This document shows positions 45,871-47,065 of a stretch of 47,065 bases of DNA, piece after piece; the stretch's first letter is position 1, and each line of letters starts with the position of its first letter. The stretch is taken from NCBI RefSeq assembly GCF_001039355.2, contig NW_019775580.1, positions 583,512-630,576 of the forward strand, written 5' to 3'. The position numbers and the translations under genes were made by a program. The notes under the pieces are model-generated. The model was not told where the DNA came from and ran no database searches. It was given only the letters and a program-made list of their open reading frames with translations. Source of the stretch: Lingula anatina. Taxonomy: Eukaryota > Brachiopoda > Lingulata > Lingulida > Lingulidae.

Positions 45871-46680
45871 CCTCACACCCAATGCCCAGAGGTGTATGTT
45901 GTTCACATGATAGACATGGCATGATTCCATTCACTGGACTAACAACATGGGTGGCCTTTTTTGGGCCTTTATAGGCCTCCAAACCCAATCCTCAAAATGT
46001 GCAGATGCCCACTGAGTATTGCTCAATGTGTATTTGGTCCATTTTTGCAAAAAAAAAAAGAGCTTTCCCTCGTGCAATGAACCATGGCAACATGGCAACT
46101 CATCATCATCTTAACTACCCGAGCACTAAGTCATCAATAAATCCACAATGAATAATTACATCTACCCTACAATTAGAAAAATGCATACATTCCTATCTCA
46201 AAGCTTCCATTATCTGTAAGTATATATATTGGAAAAAACAACATTTCAAATACATGATGTCGATGGGTAGCCCTCGCATATCCCCAAACTATGTCACGTT
46301 GTCAAGAATAGCTGACCTCATGGGCCCTAACTGCTGGGTTTGTATACCCCTGCTTGGATCTTGATTATTTATAATAAAATTCATTATTAAACAACAAAAA
46401 TGCCTTTACCCATAGGTGTTAAAATATTTAAAAAGTTTACAAAATAAGGATAAGAATAATCCAACCTGAAGAAAAACGTTTTTATGCCTTTTTATTTCAA
46501 AATGATTTAGTTTACACATACTAGAATGCTAATGACTTTCATTAAATCATCCACAATGTAATTTTTGATTTAGAATGCAAAACTTGTTGCCAGTTGCAAT
46601 GTTTGGTTTGATCATAGAGTAGCATTGACGGACATATTTGTACCACCAGCGTAGGCGCTGGCGGTACCCATGGTTTTAGT
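45871..46680. other. Unassigned sequence
   Basis: The left part may be the 5' untranslated part of the Tc1 relic. I did not find a matching inverted end. Nothing else is recognised. Confidence 0.45.
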
Positions 46681-46695
46681 CCCGACCCGTATGTT

Positions 46696-46737
46696 CCGCC
46701 GGCTCCTGCGGCTCCGCCGGCTCCTGCGGCTCCGCCG
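46696..46737. repeat. GC-rich 18-bp tandem repeat
   Basis: CCGCCGGCTCCTGCGGCT occurs twice in a row and begins a third time. The repeat makes an Arg/Ser-rich frame on the minus strand and a Pro/Ala-rich one on plus. Neither looks like a real gene. Confidence 0.8.
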
Positions 46738-47010
46738 CCAAGTCACCGTTACCGCTTCTCCTCCTAGACGGTAAGGGCCCCTGTACCCATCTCTTGGATT
46801 TAGGTCACCTATAATCTCAACTCGTTCCACGTAAAATTTGGGCTTTGTCGGTATTGGGGTCTAGGTGTGGCACTCATTGCAATGCACCCTTGTCTAAAAA
46901 TGGCAAAATTAAATGCTAATTATCTACCCTAAGGAAGGAGTTATGGGAAAAATTTCTACAGACAGCTTTCCAAAAGTCATATGTGTAGATTTCAAATATG
47001 CCCTTGGATT

Positions 47011-47023
47011 TGACCTTTGACCT
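47011..47023 (-). promoter_or_regulatory. DR1 nuclear-receptor-like half-site pair
   Basis: The minus strand reads AGGTCAAAGGTCA, a perfect DR1 (two AGGTCA half-sites, one-base spacer). A further plus-strand AAGGTCA lies 7 bp beyond, at 47031-47037. Such motifs also occur by chance or inside dispersed repeats. Confidence 0.3.
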
Positions 47024-47065
47024 TTATTTCAAGGTCAAACGGGCCAAAATTTTCAAAAAAATGAA

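Noticed and set aside
46612-46830. Arg/Ser-repeat protein on the minus strand
   Set aside because: The SRR repeats come from a GC-rich 18-bp tandem repeat; no start context or conservation is visible.

Overview
This is eukaryotic, AT-rich, intron-containing DNA made almost entirely of transposable elements and their debris. I see no bacterial gene organisation (no operons or ribosome binding sites) and no complete host gene that I can name. The mix points to a marine invertebrate: a PIF/Harbinger element, a THAP/YqaJ-type (ISL2EU-like) element, Tc1 and hAT relics, many short inverted-repeat elements, and roughly 500-bp tandem repeats inside dispersed repeats. A mollusc, perhaps a bivalve, is my guess, but no single sequence proves it.

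Layout. 1-4.3 kb holds two interleaved foldback repeats (918-2352), then a cluster of short PIF/Harbinger-style elements with 3-bp TTA target duplications (2780-4271). 4.3-7.5 kb is a field of decayed, locally duplicated repeats. 7489-12223 is a near-complete PIF/Harbinger transposon with about 60-bp inverted ends and a TTA duplication. It has a MADF/Myb-like DNA-binding gene on the plus strand, broken by one frameshift, and an apparently intact DDE transposase on the minus strand. 12.2-14.0 kb is the first of three satellite-like arrays; the others are at 23.3-24.9 and 39.2-40.1 kb. 14543-14779 is a clean 237-bp short element with a TAA duplication.

The most informative object is a 5.8-kb transposon at 15624-21457, with 18-bp perfect inverted ends and an AT duplication. 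Joining exons by their splice sites gives two genes running toward each other. The plus-strand gene encodes a THAP-zinc-finger / coiled-coil / IS5-like DDE transposase in four exons; it has a nonsense codon in the THAP exon and a one-base frameshift beside the second catalytic aspartate. The minus-strand gene encodes an uninterrupted SWIM-zinc-finger / YqaJ-exonuclease protein of 484 residues in four exons. The two genes are interlocked: the last nuclease exon lies inside the last transposase intron, and the last transposase exon lies inside the last nuclease intron.

21.5-47 kb is mostly unassigned AT-rich sequence. It carries GCACAC-rich minisatellites (30.3-30.7 and 36.2-36.7 kb), an exon-like fragment of a hAT-type transposase (38139-38624, minus), and two collinear fragments of one Tc1-like transposase (41982-42351 and 45590-45870, minus). 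It also holds an approximately 80-110-bp minisatellite (43.1-43.4 kb), homopolymer tracts and microsatellites. There is one assembly gap of 175 N (20435-20609), flanked by near-duplicate sequence.

All calls come from reading the sequence and from recalled family signatures; no database search was possible.
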